Shown here in pieces: positions 40,845 to 50,414 of a DNA stretch of 64,000 bases. Position numbers and translations under genes: made by a program. The stretch is from contig AYSC01000010.1 in the NCBI GenBank assembly GCA_000503195.1, forward strand, positions 1 through 64,000. The letters run 5' to 3'. The notes below the pieces were generated by a model. It saw only the letters and a list, made by a program, of their open reading frames with translations, had not been told where the DNA came from and did no database searches. The DNA is from Blastomonas sp. CACIA14H2. GTDB lineage: Bacteria; Pseudomonadota; Alphaproteobacteria; Sphingomonadales; Sphingomonadaceae. The number at the start of each line of letters is the position of its first letter. Positions within the stretch are counted from its first letter, which is position 1.

Positions 40845-42359
40845 GTGGCGAGGCGTTGGAGATCGAGCGACCCCTATCCCGTGGGCGCGTCATTCGAGGA
40901 CCTGCTCGAATGGCATCTGACCGTATGGGGGACCAACCCCCGATGCAGCCCCCACAAACGCCATAGACCATGGGTCCTGCGTAACTTCGCAACGGCGGTT
41001 CATTCCGGGCTTCCGGACGGTAAGGACGAGACCAGCCCGGACCGCAAATTGTGGAACTGGCGCAATGGGATCGATCTTCCGAAGCTAATTCACGACCATC
41101 GCATCTTAGAGGTGCTGTTCGGCGACAATGCCGACCTGACCAATTGGCGAAAGGACCTTGAAGACGCTTTGGAGGCGGCGCGAGCTGCAAAGCGGAAAAA
41201 AGCGACCGGTGCGCCAAGGACTACCTTTGCGAAGACCCGCCCCATTGCTCCGCCGACTGCCTATTTCATGGGGAGAGACGAGGAGATTGCCACGCTGGCC
41301 AGCAGGCTGGCCAGCGCGACCGACCTCGGTCCCATGCTGATCCAAGGCGGTCCTGGCATTGGAAAAACTGAGCTGACCCGAGCCATCGCTCATCAAGAGG
41401 CCGTGGTCGCGCGCTTCGCAGATCGGCGCTATTTTGTTCCGCTGGATCACTCAGTAGATGCCGAAAGCATGCAGCATGCCATCATGCGCGCGGTCGGCTT
41501 TGAGCCCCGATATGGCTTCGCAGCGATGTTGAACGCGCTGCGCGAGCAAGAGACGTTGTTGGTCCTCGATAATCTTGAGACGCCTTGGCAATCGCAATAC
41601 GGTCCGACAGAGGAGGTGTTGGCCGAACTCGCCACAATTCCGCAGGTTGCCGTCCTCGCATCGTTCCGAGGTCGGGAAGCTGTCGGCGGCGCGCGATGGC
41701 ATCAGTACGCGCTTGAAGCCCTCCCATATCACTCTTCCTGCGATCTTTTCTGTTCAATTGCCGGTCAGAAATTCCTTTCCGATCCACTTCTCGAGCGGTT
41801 CCTCACCGCCTTGTCTGGCAACCCGCTGGCGATATCGTTGGTGGCCCAGCGGGCATATGGCCGAGCCAGCCTCGATCCACTTTGGCGCGAATGGCTGCAA
41901 AACGGCACAAGGTTCATCGAAGAGCCCCAGGATATGGGCGATGGAATCACCTCATTTGCCGCTTCGGTCGATCGAACTTTCCAGTCCCATCAAATGACAA
42001 GAGATGCCCTTCGTTTTCTTCAAATCGCGACTCTCTTTCCGTTCGGCCTGGGTCGGCGAGAAGCGAAGATAATCATGGGCGACGGCGCATTTGCTGCTGC
42101 CGAAGCGGTCGTTCGACTTGGGCTGACAGCCGAGGCAGGACACAAAAGCGGAAGCGGAGTTTACACCTACTTGAAGGTGCCGGAACTGATATTGACGCAT
42201 GTCCGGACCTTCTATCCTATCAATGACGCAGACCAACTGCTTGTAGACCAGTTTCGTCAAACAGCCGCAGCCCTGTGGAAGGATGTGGCGGCATGCCGCC
42301 GAGCTACAATCGATGAAGTTGCCCGGTTCTATGACGCAGAAGATGATTGGGGACCATGA
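40845..42359 (+). CDS. STAND/NB-ARC-type NTPase, candidate defence sensor
   Basis: 504 aa from GTG 40845 behind AAGGGGTAGG. The N-terminal 130 residues (SFEDLLEWHLTVWGTNP..., WNWRNGIDLPKLIHDHRILEVLFGD) are of unknown fold. The NB-ARC-like NTPase core starts with YFMGRDEEIATL, Walker A GGPGIGKTELTRA at about 168-180, Walker B LLVLDNLETPW at about 239, sensor AVLASFRGRE, and LSGNPLAISLVAQRA, the counterpart of the GLPLA motif. The C-terminal third is helical without evident TPR/WD repeats. No toxic effector domain is recognisable. Such NTPases often sense phage or act in regulation; role inferred. Confidence 0.75.
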   Translation: MARRWRSSDPYPVGASFEDLLEWHLTVWGTNPRCSPHKRHRPWVLRNFATAVHSGLPDGKDETSPDRKLWNWRNGIDLPKLIHDHRILEVLFGDNADLTNWRKDLEDALEAARAAKRKKATGAPRTTFAKTRPIAPPTAYFMGRDEEIATLASRLASATDLGPMLIQGGPGIGKTELTRAIAHQEAVVARFADRRYFVPLDHSVDAESMQHAIMRAVGFEPRYGFAAMLNALREQETLLVLDNLETPWQSQYGPTEEVLAELATIPQVAVLASFRGREAVGGARWHQYALEALPYHSSCDLFCSIAGQKFLSDPLLERFLTALSGNPLAISLVAQRAYGRASLDPLWREWLQNGTRFIEEPQDMGDGITSFAASVDRTFQSHQMTRDALRFLQIATLFPFGLGRREAKIIMGDGAFAAAEAVVRLGLTAEAGHKSGSGVYTYLKVPELILTHVRTFYPINDADQLLVDQFRQTAAALWKDVAACRRATIDEVARFYDAEDDWGP

Positions 42360-42583
42360 CACGGGGCTTGGATCTCTCACGTGGTGTCCCGTTGCGACCT
42401 CCCTACAGCTTCAGCGGAACCATCACGGCTTCTGATCGGTGAGCGTGATGACCCACGCCCGGCGACAATCAACCCAGCTCGCTTCCGCGCCTGCGGCTTG
42501 TGCAGCTCCGCTCCCTGCGGGCGCACATGCGTGCGGGGTGTGACCGCCGCCTCAATGGCGCGGGTCCTTTGCTCCCCATGAAG

Positions 42584-42602
42584 CCGCGGGATGGTCCCGC
42601 GG
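42584..42602. terminator. Perfect hairpin ahead of a small gene
   Basis: CCGCGGGA-TGG-TCCCGCGG, 8-bp stem, 3-base loop, 21 bases before the 71-aa gene. No T run; more likely a leader stem or attenuator than a terminator. Confidence 0.4.
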
Positions 42603-42622
42603 CGGAAATGAAGGAGCAGACC

Positions 42623-42838
42623 ATGACCACCCAGACCAAATTCCCCGGCCGCAAGCCGACCCACCGCATCTACCGCGTCGTCGGCGAAGGCAAAGCCTCG
42701 ACCTGGACGCCCATAGGGGCAGCCTGGCCAAATCAAGACGGCCAGGGCTTCTCGATCAGCTGCGATGCCGTTCCCCTCCAGGGGCGCATCGTCATGCGCG
42801 TGATCACGGAGCGCGCAGCGAGGGAGGCGGTCTCATGA
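42623..42838 (+). CDS. 71-aa conserved-type mobile-element protein
   Basis: Start MTTQTKFPGRKPTHRIYRVV at ATG 42623 behind GAAGGAGCAG. The product continues EGKASTWTPIGAAWPNQDGQGF with SISCDAVPLQGRIVMRV, a small beta-rich pattern reminiscent of DUF736-like proteins common on alphaproteobacterial elements but not a clear match. It lies just before the methyltransferase gene in a stretch free of other genes. Unknown function. Confidence 0.6.
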   Translation: MTTQTKFPGRKPTHRIYRVVGEGKASTWTPIGAAWPNQDGQGFSISCDAVPLQGRIVMRVITERAAREAVS

Positions 42839-43015
42839 CCGCCTCGCGCATCGCGCCAAAGTCCATGCGCGAGCCCATCTTTTCTCTTGCCGTAGCTATC
42901 CCGGACGGCCATTTTCGATCCCGGCAGCTCCGGCGCCCTCTCTGTCATCGCGGCCCATGTGCGAATTCGACAAGGCGTGCGGATTGCCGCCATGCCATTG
43001 GAATTGCACCGTACG

Positions 43016-45799
43016 ATGAACGCCGTTGAAATCGAAGAAGCAGTATCTGCCTTGGCCGAACGCCCGTTCGACCGGGAGGAGTTCCCGTATCAGTTCCTCG
43101 AAGCCTTCGGCAACAAAGCCACCACCATCAAGCGGCTACGCACGGGCGCGTCCAACAAGTCTGATGTGGGCGGCGTGCTGCAAACCAGCAACATCCATTT
43201 GGCAGTCGCCGACCCCGGCGAAGTCGCCGCCATGCTTGGCGCTCTGCGTAGCAGCCCCGCCACCACGCGTGGTAAGGCCAAGTTCATTCTGGCTACCGAC
43301 GGCGACACGTTCGAGGCCGAGGATTTGGAATCGGGCGAGACGGTTGCCTGCGCATTCACCGACTTCCCGGAGCATTTTGGGTTTTTCCTGCCCCTGGCAG
43401 GCATCACCACCGTCAAACAGGTGCGCGACAGTGCCTTTGACATCCGCGCCACCAGCCGACTCAACCGGCTCTATGTTGAGCTCCTGAAAGACAATCCCGA
43501 CTGGAGCACCGCCGAGCGCCGACCGGACATGAACCATTTCATGGCACGGCTGATCTTTTGCTTCTTTGCCGAGGATACCGACATCTTCCACGGCAGCGGT
43601 CTGTTCACCGCCACCGTCGATCAGATGAGTGCCAAAGACTCATCCAACACCCATGAGGTCATCGCTGAAATCTTCCGGGCGATGAATACCGCGATCAAGG
43701 ATCGTGAGGCAGCAGGCATACGCAGCTGGGCCAACGGTTTTCCCTACGTGAACGGCGGTCTGTTCTCCGGCAGTCTCGACGTACCGAAATTCAGCCGCAT
43801 CGCCCGGTCCTACCTGCTGCATATCGGCCACCTGAAATGGACCCAGATCAACCCCGACATCTTCGGGTCGATGATCCAGGCCGTGGCCGACGATGAAGAG
43901 CGCGGTGCGCTGGGTATGCACTACACCAGCCGACCCAACATCCTGAAGGTGCTCAACCCGCTCTTTCTCGATAGCTTGCGCGAGCAGCTTGCCGAGGCTG
44001 GCGACAACCCCCGCAAGCTTTTGAACCTGCGCAACCGCATGGCGCGCATCCGCGTCTTTGATCCGGCCTGCGGCAGCGGCAATTTCCTGGTGATTGCCTA
44101 TAAGGAAATGCGTGAGATCGAGGCGGAGATTAACCGCCGCCGTGGTGAGGCCGAACGCGCATCCGACATCCCCCTGACCAATTTTCGGGGCATTGAGCTT
44201 CGCGACTTCCCGGCAGAGATTGCGCGGCTGGCGCTCATCATCGCCGAATTCCAATGCGATGCGCTCTACCGGGGACAGAAGCTGGCTCTCGCCGAGTTTC
44301 TGCCGCTCAATGCCGAAAACTGGATCACCTGCGGCAATGCGCTGCGGCTGGATTGGCTAAGCATATGTGAGCCTTCTGGGAAAAGCGGGGGGAAAATCTA
44401 TGCTGATGACTTGTTTGGCGCTCCGCTGGATCAAGCCAAAGTAGATTTCGAGAATGAAGGTGGCGAAACTTATATTTGTGGTAACCCGCCGTATAGCGGT
44501 CAATCTGAAATGAGCGACCGCGAAAAGGATGATCTATCTAACGTCTTTGGTACGTCAGGTGTTACTTGGAAGTCATTGGACTATGTTTTCGGCTGGTTTC
44601 AAAAAGCCATCGAGGTTTGCAAACACGGAAACACCTCATGCGCGTTCGTTGCTACAAATTCAGTCTGTCAGGGGCAGCAAGTACCAGCATTCTGGCGTGC
44701 CGCACTAACGGGTCAAACTCGTATCCACTTCGCTCGAACATCGTTCAAATGGAAAAATTTGGCGCGAAATAATGCAGGTGTCACTGTGGTCGTCGTTGGC
44801 TTGTCGAATATGTCTCAAAAGGCGAGGCTCTATCTCGAAAGTCCCAGCGATGATCCTCTTGAAAGAACGGTTGATTACATCGGGCCTTATCTGGTTCCTA
44901 ACTGCGAAACCATCGTCGATAAAGTCGCCTCGCCGCTGAACGGGCTGTCCCCCATGGATTATGGCAGCAAACCTGCCGACGGCGGCGGCCTTATCATCAA
45001 GATGAGCGATTATGCTGCCATCTCTGACGGCGGTCCAAAATCCTTCATCAAGCCTTACCTCGGAAGCGACGAATATATTGATGGTAAACTAAGGTACTGT
45101 ATTTGGCTTACCGCTGATAATTTGCATGACGCTCTGAAGTACGAATTCATTCGGGCTCGGATCGAATTAGTTCGCAATTTTCGTAGTAGTAGTAGCAAAT
45201 CAAAAACGCGCGAACAGGCAGAAACTCCATATGCGTTTTCTGAGATTCGGCATGGCAAATCCTCCCTTGGGGGGATACCTCTTATCATTCCCATCCATTC
45301 GAGTGAGAATAGACCATATTTGCCGGTTGGCGCTTTAGAGCGAGGGGCAGTTGTATCTAATGCTGCGTTCGCTCTCTATGACGCTCCGCTGTGGAGTCTA
45401 GCTATAATAGCGTCTCGATTGCACCTTGTGTGGATTGCTACGATCTGCGGCAAATTGGAAACGCGCTATCGTTACTCCAACACGCTCGGTTGGAATACTT
45501 TCCCGCTGCCGACGCTGACAGAGAAGAACAAGGCTGATCTGACGCGTTGCGCTGAGGATATATTGCTAGCGCGAGAGGCGCACTTCCCGGCCACCATCGC
45601 TGAGCTTTATGACGCGGAAAACATGCCTGCAAACCTGCGCGAGGCGCATGAACGTAACGACGAGGCGCTGGAGCGCATCTACATTGGTCGCCGCTTCAAG
45701 AACGACACCGAGCGGCTGGAGAAGCTATTTGAGCTTTATGCCAAAATGACCGCTGGCGCGGGAGCAACTAAGAAACGGAAGACGGGGGCCGCTGCATGA
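43016..45799 (+). CDS. Class I SAM-dependent DNA adenine methyltransferase (MmeI-like)
   Basis: 927 aa, start MNAVEIEEAVSALAERPF at 43016, the family N-terminus as I recall it. Motif I DPACGSGNFLVIAY near residue 352 and motif IV GNPPYSG near 489 mark an N6-adenine methylase. The N-terminal 330 residues (HFMARLIFCFFAEDTDIF, GALGMHYTSRPNILKVL) are the helical domain of large MmeI/BREX-type enzymes. The target-recognition part, encoded at about 44350-45470, is visibly AT-richer than both ends, suggesting exchange of specificity. The C-terminus is again conserved. The stop overlaps the helicase start (ATGA). No nuclease motif is evident in this chain; the third gene may supply one. Confidence 0.88.
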   Translation: MNAVEIEEAVSALAERPFDREEFPYQFLEAFGNKATTIKRLRTGASNKSDVGGVLQTSNIHLAVADPGEVAAMLGALRSSPATTRGKAKFILATDGDTFEAEDLESGETVACAFTDFPEHFGFFLPLAGITTVKQVRDSAFDIRATSRLNRLYVELLKDNPDWSTAERRPDMNHFMARLIFCFFAEDTDIFHGSGLFTATVDQMSAKDSSNTHEVIAEIFRAMNTAIKDREAAGIRSWANGFPYVNGGLFSGSLDVPKFSRIARSYLLHIGHLKWTQINPDIFGSMIQAVADDEERGALGMHYTSRPNILKVLNPLFLDSLREQLAEAGDNPRKLLNLRNRMARIRVFDPACGSGNFLVIAYKEMREIEAEINRRRGEAERASDIPLTNFRGIELRDFPAEIARLALIIAEFQCDALYRGQKLALAEFLPLNAENWITCGNALRLDWLSICEPSGKSGGKIYADDLFGAPLDQAKVDFENEGGETYICGNPPYSGQSEMSDREKDDLSNVFGTSGVTWKSLDYVFGWFQKAIEVCKHGNTSCAFVATNSVCQGQQVPAFWRAALTGQTRIHFARTSFKWKNLARNNAGVTVVVVGLSNMSQKARLYLESPSDDPLERTVDYIGPYLVPNCETIVDKVASPLNGLSPMDYGSKPADGGGLIIKMSDYAAISDGGPKSFIKPYLGSDEYIDGKLRYCIWLTADNLHDALKYEFIRARIELVRNFRSSSSKSKTREQAETPYAFSEIRHGKSSLGGIPLIIPIHSSENRPYLPVGALERGAVVSNAAFALYDAPLWSLAIIASRLHLVWIATICGKLETRYRYSNTLGWNTFPLPTLTEKNKADLTRCAEDILLAREAHFPATIAELYDAENMPANLREAHERNDEALERIYIGRRFKNDTERLEKLFELYAKMTAGAGATKKRKTGAAA

Positions 45800-47889
45800 C
45801 CATCGACAAAAACAACATCCCTTCGGTTTCCGTATCGTATGCCCGCAACCGCAATTCCACAAAGTCCAATGCCCTGGGCATGCGCGCCATGCAGGAGCGC
45901 GCCTACGAAAAGCGCGGTGAGCAATATCTGCTGATCAAATCTCCGCCTGCGTCGGGCAAGAGCCGTGCGCTGATGTTCATCGCACTCGATAAGCTGGCTA
46001 ACCAAGGCCTGAAACAGGCCGTCATTGTGGTGCCCGAAAAATCCATTGGCTCCAGCTTCGCCGACGAGCCATTGAGCAAATACGGGTTCTGGGCGGACTG
46101 GACGGTGCAGCCGAAATGGAACCTGTGCAACGCGCCGGGCGAAGACGGCGGCAAGGTCAATTCCGTCGGCAGCTTCCTCGCCAGCGAAGACACGGTGCTG
46201 GTCTGCACTCATGCGACGTTCCGCTTCGCGGTGGAGCGTTTCGGGATCGAGGCATTCGACAACCGATTAATCGCGGTGGACGAGTTCCACCACGTCTCCG
46301 CCAACCCGGACAATGTGCTGGGTAAGCACCTGGGCGAATTCATCGCCCGCGATAAGGTGCATATCGTCGCCATGACCGGCAGCTATTTCCGGGGCGATGC
46401 AGAGGCCGTGCTCGCCCCCGGCGACGAAGCCAAATTCGATACCGTCACCTACACCTACTACGAGCAGCTCAATGGCTATGAGCATCTGAAGCAGCTCGAC
46501 ATCGGCTATTTCTTCTACTCCGGCTCCTACACCGACGACATTCTCGCCGTGCTCAATCCGGCAGAGAAGACCATCATCCACATCCCAAACGTTAATTCGC
46601 GCGAGAGCACGAAGGACAAAATCCGCGAGGTGGAACACATCATCGAGGAGCTGGGCGACTGGCAGGGCACCGATCCTGTGACCGGTTTCCAGCTGGTGAA
46701 GGCGGCAGACGGAAAGATTCTGCGCATAGCGGACCTGGTGGACGATGACCCCACCAAGCGTGACCGCGTTTCCGCTGCGCTGAAAGACTCTGCGCAAAAG
46801 AACAACCGCGACCATGTGGACATCATCATTGCCCTAGGCATGGCCAAAGAGGGCTTTGACTGGATTTGGTGCGAGCATGCGTTGACAGTCGGCTACCGCG
46901 CTAGCCTGACCGAAATCGTGCAGATTATCGGCCGCGCCACCCGCGATGCCCCTGGCAAAGCTCGTGCCCGTTTCACCAATCTGATCGCCGAGCCAGATGC
47001 CTCGGAATCGGCGGTGGCAGAAGCTGTCAACGATACGCTGAAAGCTATCGCCGCCAGCTTGTTGATGGAGCAGGTGCTGGCACCGCGTTTCAACTTCACA
47101 CCGAAGAACCCGCAAAGCGGCCCTACGCCTGGCTTTGACTACGGGGAAGAAGGCTACAAGCCTGACCAGTGTAATGTTGGTTTCAACGAGCAGACTGGCC
47201 AGTTCCAGATCGAGATCAAGGGCCTCGCCGAGCCCAAAAGCAAGGAAGCCGCCCGTATCTGCAAGGAGGATTTGAACGAGGTGATTGCTACCTTTGTGCA
47301 GGACAAGCGCACGATCGAGCGCGGTCTGTTCGAGGGCGAGCACGCAGGCGGCGACCTTGTTGCGGAGGAGCTCACGCAACTGCGCTTAGGCAGGATCATC
47401 AAAGACAAATACCCAGAGCTGGACGACGAGGATCAGGAAGCAGTCCGACAGCACGCGATTGCTGCCCTGAACCTGACTCAACAGGCTGCCCGGATCGCCA
47501 TGGGCGATGAAGGCAGGCAGGCGAAGAGTGGCGACGACGAGCCCAGCGCCAACACGGCGCTAATCGACGGTGTGCGCAAGTTTGCCATGGACGTGCGGGA
47601 ACTCGACATCGACCTGATCGACCGCATCAACCCCTTCCAGCAGGCCTATGCCATTCTGGCCAAAACCATGAGCGAAGCTAGCCTGAAGCAGGTGGCAGCC
47701 GCCATTGCGGGGAAAAGGACCACCTTCACCCCCGACGAAGCCAAGGATTATGCCGTGCGCGCCGCGCGCTTCATCAAAGAGCGCCAGCGGCTACCCTCCA
47801 TCACTGCTGCCGATGCCTATGAACGCAAGCTGGCGGAAGGCGCAGCCGCATTCATGCGCTACAAGAAAGAGGGCCGCTATGACGGATGA
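45796..47889 (+). CDS. SF2 DEAD/DEAH-type helicase of the methylase module
   Basis: 697 aa. Motif I KSPPASGKSRALM (Lys55), motif II AVDEFHHV near 158, motif III-like VAMTGSYF, and motif VI EIVQIIGRATRDAPGKAR near 375. The pattern resembles the Res subunits of type III and related restriction systems, but no PD-(D/E)XK nuclease domain is visible in the C-terminal 300 residues. Start overlaps the methylase stop and its end overlaps the GIY-YIG start, so three proteins are made from one coupled mRNA. Likely a translocase for restriction or phage-DNA processing. Confidence 0.87.
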   Translation: MTIDKNNIPSVSVSYARNRNSTKSNALGMRAMQERAYEKRGEQYLLIKSPPASGKSRALMFIALDKLANQGLKQAVIVVPEKSIGSSFADEPLSKYGFWADWTVQPKWNLCNAPGEDGGKVNSVGSFLASEDTVLVCTHATFRFAVERFGIEAFDNRLIAVDEFHHVSANPDNVLGKHLGEFIARDKVHIVAMTGSYFRGDAEAVLAPGDEAKFDTVTYTYYEQLNGYEHLKQLDIGYFFYSGSYTDDILAVLNPAEKTIIHIPNVNSRESTKDKIREVEHIIEELGDWQGTDPVTGFQLVKAADGKILRIADLVDDDPTKRDRVSAALKDSAQKNNRDHVDIIIALGMAKEGFDWIWCEHALTVGYRASLTEIVQIIGRATRDAPGKARARFTNLIAEPDASESAVAEAVNDTLKAIAASLLMEQVLAPRFNFTPKNPQSGPTPGFDYGEEGYKPDQCNVGFNEQTGQFQIEIKGLAEPKSKEAARICKEDLNEVIATFVQDKRTIERGLFEGEHAGGDLVAEELTQLRLGRIIKDKYPELDDEDQEAVRQHAIAALNLTQQAARIAMGDEGRQAKSGDDEPSANTALIDGVRKFAMDVRELDIDLIDRINPFQQAYAILAKTMSEASLKQVAAAIAGKRTTFTPDEAKDYAVRAARFIKERQRLPSITAADAYERKLAEGAAAFMRYKKEGRYDG

Positions 47890-49123
47890 ACTCGATCTTG
47901 ATGCGCTTGCCGAGCAGTTGGCGGATTTTGCTCCGCCCGAGAAAAAGACTGGTCGAAGCGCCCGCGAAGAGCGCATCATCGCTGGATTTGAGGAGATCCA
48001 GCGATTTGTCGATGAGCACGGCCATGCCCCACGGCATGGGGAAGAGCGTGACATCTTCGAACGGCTTTATGCAACGCGCCTTGATAGACTTCGCGCGCAG
48101 GAAGATTGCCGCGCAATCCTAGCGCCGCTGGATCGCCAAGGCCTGCTTGGTCCCAGTGCCATCGCCGTAATGGACGATCCTGCCAACCTGGATACCGATG
48201 CGCTGCTTGCGGAACTGGAGGGGGCATTGGGAACCCCAGAAATCACCGAACTGAGGCATGTCCGCACGGCGGAAGAAAAGCGCGCCGCTGAGGAGATTGC
48301 CAATCGCGAGCGTTGCGCTGACTTCGCGACCTTCAGGCCGAGATTTGAGCAGTTGCAGCGTGACCTCGATAGCGGTGCGCGCATCACACAGCCTATTCGC
48401 AAAGACGCTGGCTTTTTGAAGACCGACATTCGTACTGGTGAGTTTTTCATCCTAGGCGGCCAGATCGCCCACGTTGCCGAAGTCGGGGACACGTTCAAAG
48501 CGCCGAATGGCGAAAGCGATGCTCGCCTTCGCGTCATTTATTCCAACGGGACGGAAAGCAACCTTCTGCTGCGTTCACTGCAACGGGCGCTTTACAAAGA
48601 CGAAACCAGCCGACGTATCTCAGAACCCAGCGCAGGCCCCTTGTTCGTCCGCGAAGAACCTTCACCGTTTTCCAGTGAACCACAGGAAGATGACCTGGCA
48701 AGCGGGACGATCTATGTGCTGCGTAGCAAATCTGAGCATCCCCTTGTCGCCGCCAACCGGGAAGTGCTGCACAAGATCGGCGTGACTGGTGGCGATGTGC
48801 AAAAACGCATCGCCAACGCGAAGCTGGACGCGACCTTCCTTCTCGCGGATGTGGAAGTGGTCGCCACCTACACCCTCTACAACATCAACCGCACCAAGCT
48901 GGAAAATCTGATCCACCGTGTCTTTGAACCAGCGCGCCTGAACATCGAAATCAAGGATCGCTTCGGCAATCCGGTCACGCCGCGCGAGTGGTTTCTTGTC
49001 CCGCGCTTTGTCATTGATGATGTAGTAGATCGCATCAAGGATGGCACAATCAGCAATTACTTTTATGATGTAAGCCACGCTTCTCTTGTTGAAACACGGC
49101 CAACAAACCCAAAACAAACCTGA
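47879..49123 (+). CDS. GIY-YIG nuclease (T5orf172-like) of the methylase module
   Basis: 414 aa, ATG 47879 inside the last codons of the helicase. The N-terminal 250 residues are charged and helical with unknown role (EERIIAGFEEIQRFVDEHGH). The C-terminal GIY-YIG domain is GTIYVLRSKSEHPLVAAN (about 276-293), HKIGVTGGDVQKRIANAK, and NRTKLENLIHRVF with catalytic Glu342. GIY-YIG nucleases cut DNA with one metal ion. Coupled to a methylase and helicase it could be the cleavage subunit. The start is set by the overlap and no upstream ribosome site is needed. Confidence 0.85.
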   Translation: MTDELDLDALAEQLADFAPPEKKTGRSAREERIIAGFEEIQRFVDEHGHAPRHGEERDIFERLYATRLDRLRAQEDCRAILAPLDRQGLLGPSAIAVMDDPANLDTDALLAELEGALGTPEITELRHVRTAEEKRAAEEIANRERCADFATFRPRFEQLQRDLDSGARITQPIRKDAGFLKTDIRTGEFFILGGQIAHVAEVGDTFKAPNGESDARLRVIYSNGTESNLLLRSLQRALYKDETSRRISEPSAGPLFVREEPSPFSSEPQEDDLASGTIYVLRSKSEHPLVAANREVLHKIGVTGGDVQKRIANAKLDATFLLADVEVVATYTLYNINRTKLENLIHRVFEPARLNIEIKDRFGNPVTPREWFLVPRFVIDDVVDRIKDGTISNYFYDVSHASLVETRPTNPKQT

Positions 49124-49130
49124 GGGCACC

Positions 49131-50414
49131 ATGCGCTGGGACCATGACCATATTGTTCACGTTGGTGGTGAAACTTCGACGCCAGTGGACCCAGCAAAGG
49201 AAATCAGCCACTGGCGCAAGCGCATAGAGCCATGGCTTTCCGCAGTATTTCAAGCCGAGCATCTCTCTCTTCTTGTCGGCAACGGCTTCACTACCGGACT
49301 AGCCAGCTACGTCGGCGGAAAGCCCACGAGCATGACCGGCGCAGGTTTTGTCGGCTGCCCGCACGAGGATCGCGTGAGCGCGAAGGCGAAGGAACTGGCC
49401 ACGGCCATTGGAAGGGGCAGCGCCAATATTGAAGACGAACTGTCCGCTGCGCTGTCATTGCTCAGCGGGCTGCAAATCCTTGGGCACACAGATGCCGCTA
49501 TCTGGGAAGCGGCAATCGACAAGGTTCTCAGTGGCTTCATCAGTGACGTGCTCGCCACTGAGGCGAGCATTCGGGATGCTCTCGAGGAAGCGCCAACGGA
49601 CGGAAGTCCGTCTGGCCGTGAAATTCTCGTTTCTTTCCTTATGAGTTTCGCCAGCCGCGCCGCGTCTCGGGAACGGCTTCATGTCTTCACAACAAACTAC
49701 GACCGTGTGCTAGAGCGCGGCTGCGATTATGCTGGTCTTCGCATTATTGATCGCTTCATCGGTGCCATAGAGCCCGAATTCCGGTCGTCCAGGCTGCGGA
49801 TCGACATGCACTACACACCGCCGGGCATTCGGGGCGAGCCCCGGCATCTGGAAGGAGTTGTGCACCTTACCAAGCTCCACGGCTCACTCGACTGGCGCTA
49901 CGAGAAACCAAGGCTTTATCGAACCGGATTGCCTTTTGGTGCCCACGCCCAACACCCTTCTGTCCCGACGAGTCCACGTAACTCGGTAATGATTTATCCA
50001 AATTCGGCAAAAGATTTGGAAACTGCTGCATATCCCTATGCAGATTTATTCCGAGATCTTTCATCGGCTATTTGCCAACCCAATAACGTACTCGTCACTT
50101 ACGGCTACGGCTTTGGCGACGACCACATTAACCGTATCATCGCTGACATGCTCACTCTGCCCTCCACGCATCTGGTCATCTTGGGGTGGAGTATGAAGCC
50201 TCACGAACGAATTGCGTCTTTTGTCTCCCACGTTGGCAGACCGCAACAGCTTACCTTGTTGCTCGGCACCCACTTTGGCGACTTGAAAATGCTAGTGGAG
50301 CATTACTTACCCAAACCGGCGATCGACCCGCTGACAATCCGAATGAGCGAGCTTGTGGAGCGGCGCGGCAGAAGCTCATCTTCGGAAATCGGTGAAGGTG
50401 ACGGAGTGGTATGA
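49131..50414 (+). CDS. SIR2-domain NADase of a SIR2-HerA defence pair
   Basis: 427 aa, start MRWDHDHIVHVGG at ATG 49131, 8 bases after the GIY-YIG stop. SIR2 motifs: LSLLVGNGFTTGL (about 46-58), FTTNYDRVLERG (about 186-197), LTKLHGSLDWRY with the catalytic His (about 249), and LVTYGYGFGDDHINRII. The SIR2 family with this architecture depletes NAD upon phage infection when partnered by HerA (SIR2-HerA system, established for homologues). Stop overlaps HerA start (ATGA). No membrane segment. Confidence 0.9.
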   Translation: MRWDHDHIVHVGGETSTPVDPAKEISHWRKRIEPWLSAVFQAEHLSLLVGNGFTTGLASYVGGKPTSMTGAGFVGCPHEDRVSAKAKELATAIGRGSANIEDELSAALSLLSGLQILGHTDAAIWEAAIDKVLSGFISDVLATEASIRDALEEAPTDGSPSGREILVSFLMSFASRAASRERLHVFTTNYDRVLERGCDYAGLRIIDRFIGAIEPEFRSSRLRIDMHYTPPGIRGEPRHLEGVVHLTKLHGSLDWRYEKPRLYRTGLPFGAHAQHPSVPTSPRNSVMIYPNSAKDLETAAYPYADLFRDLSSAICQPNNVLVTYGYGFGDDHINRIIADMLTLPSTHLVILGWSMKPHERIASFVSHVGRPQQLTLLLGTHFGDLKMLVEHYLPKPAIDPLTIRMSELVERRGRSSSSEIGEGDGVV

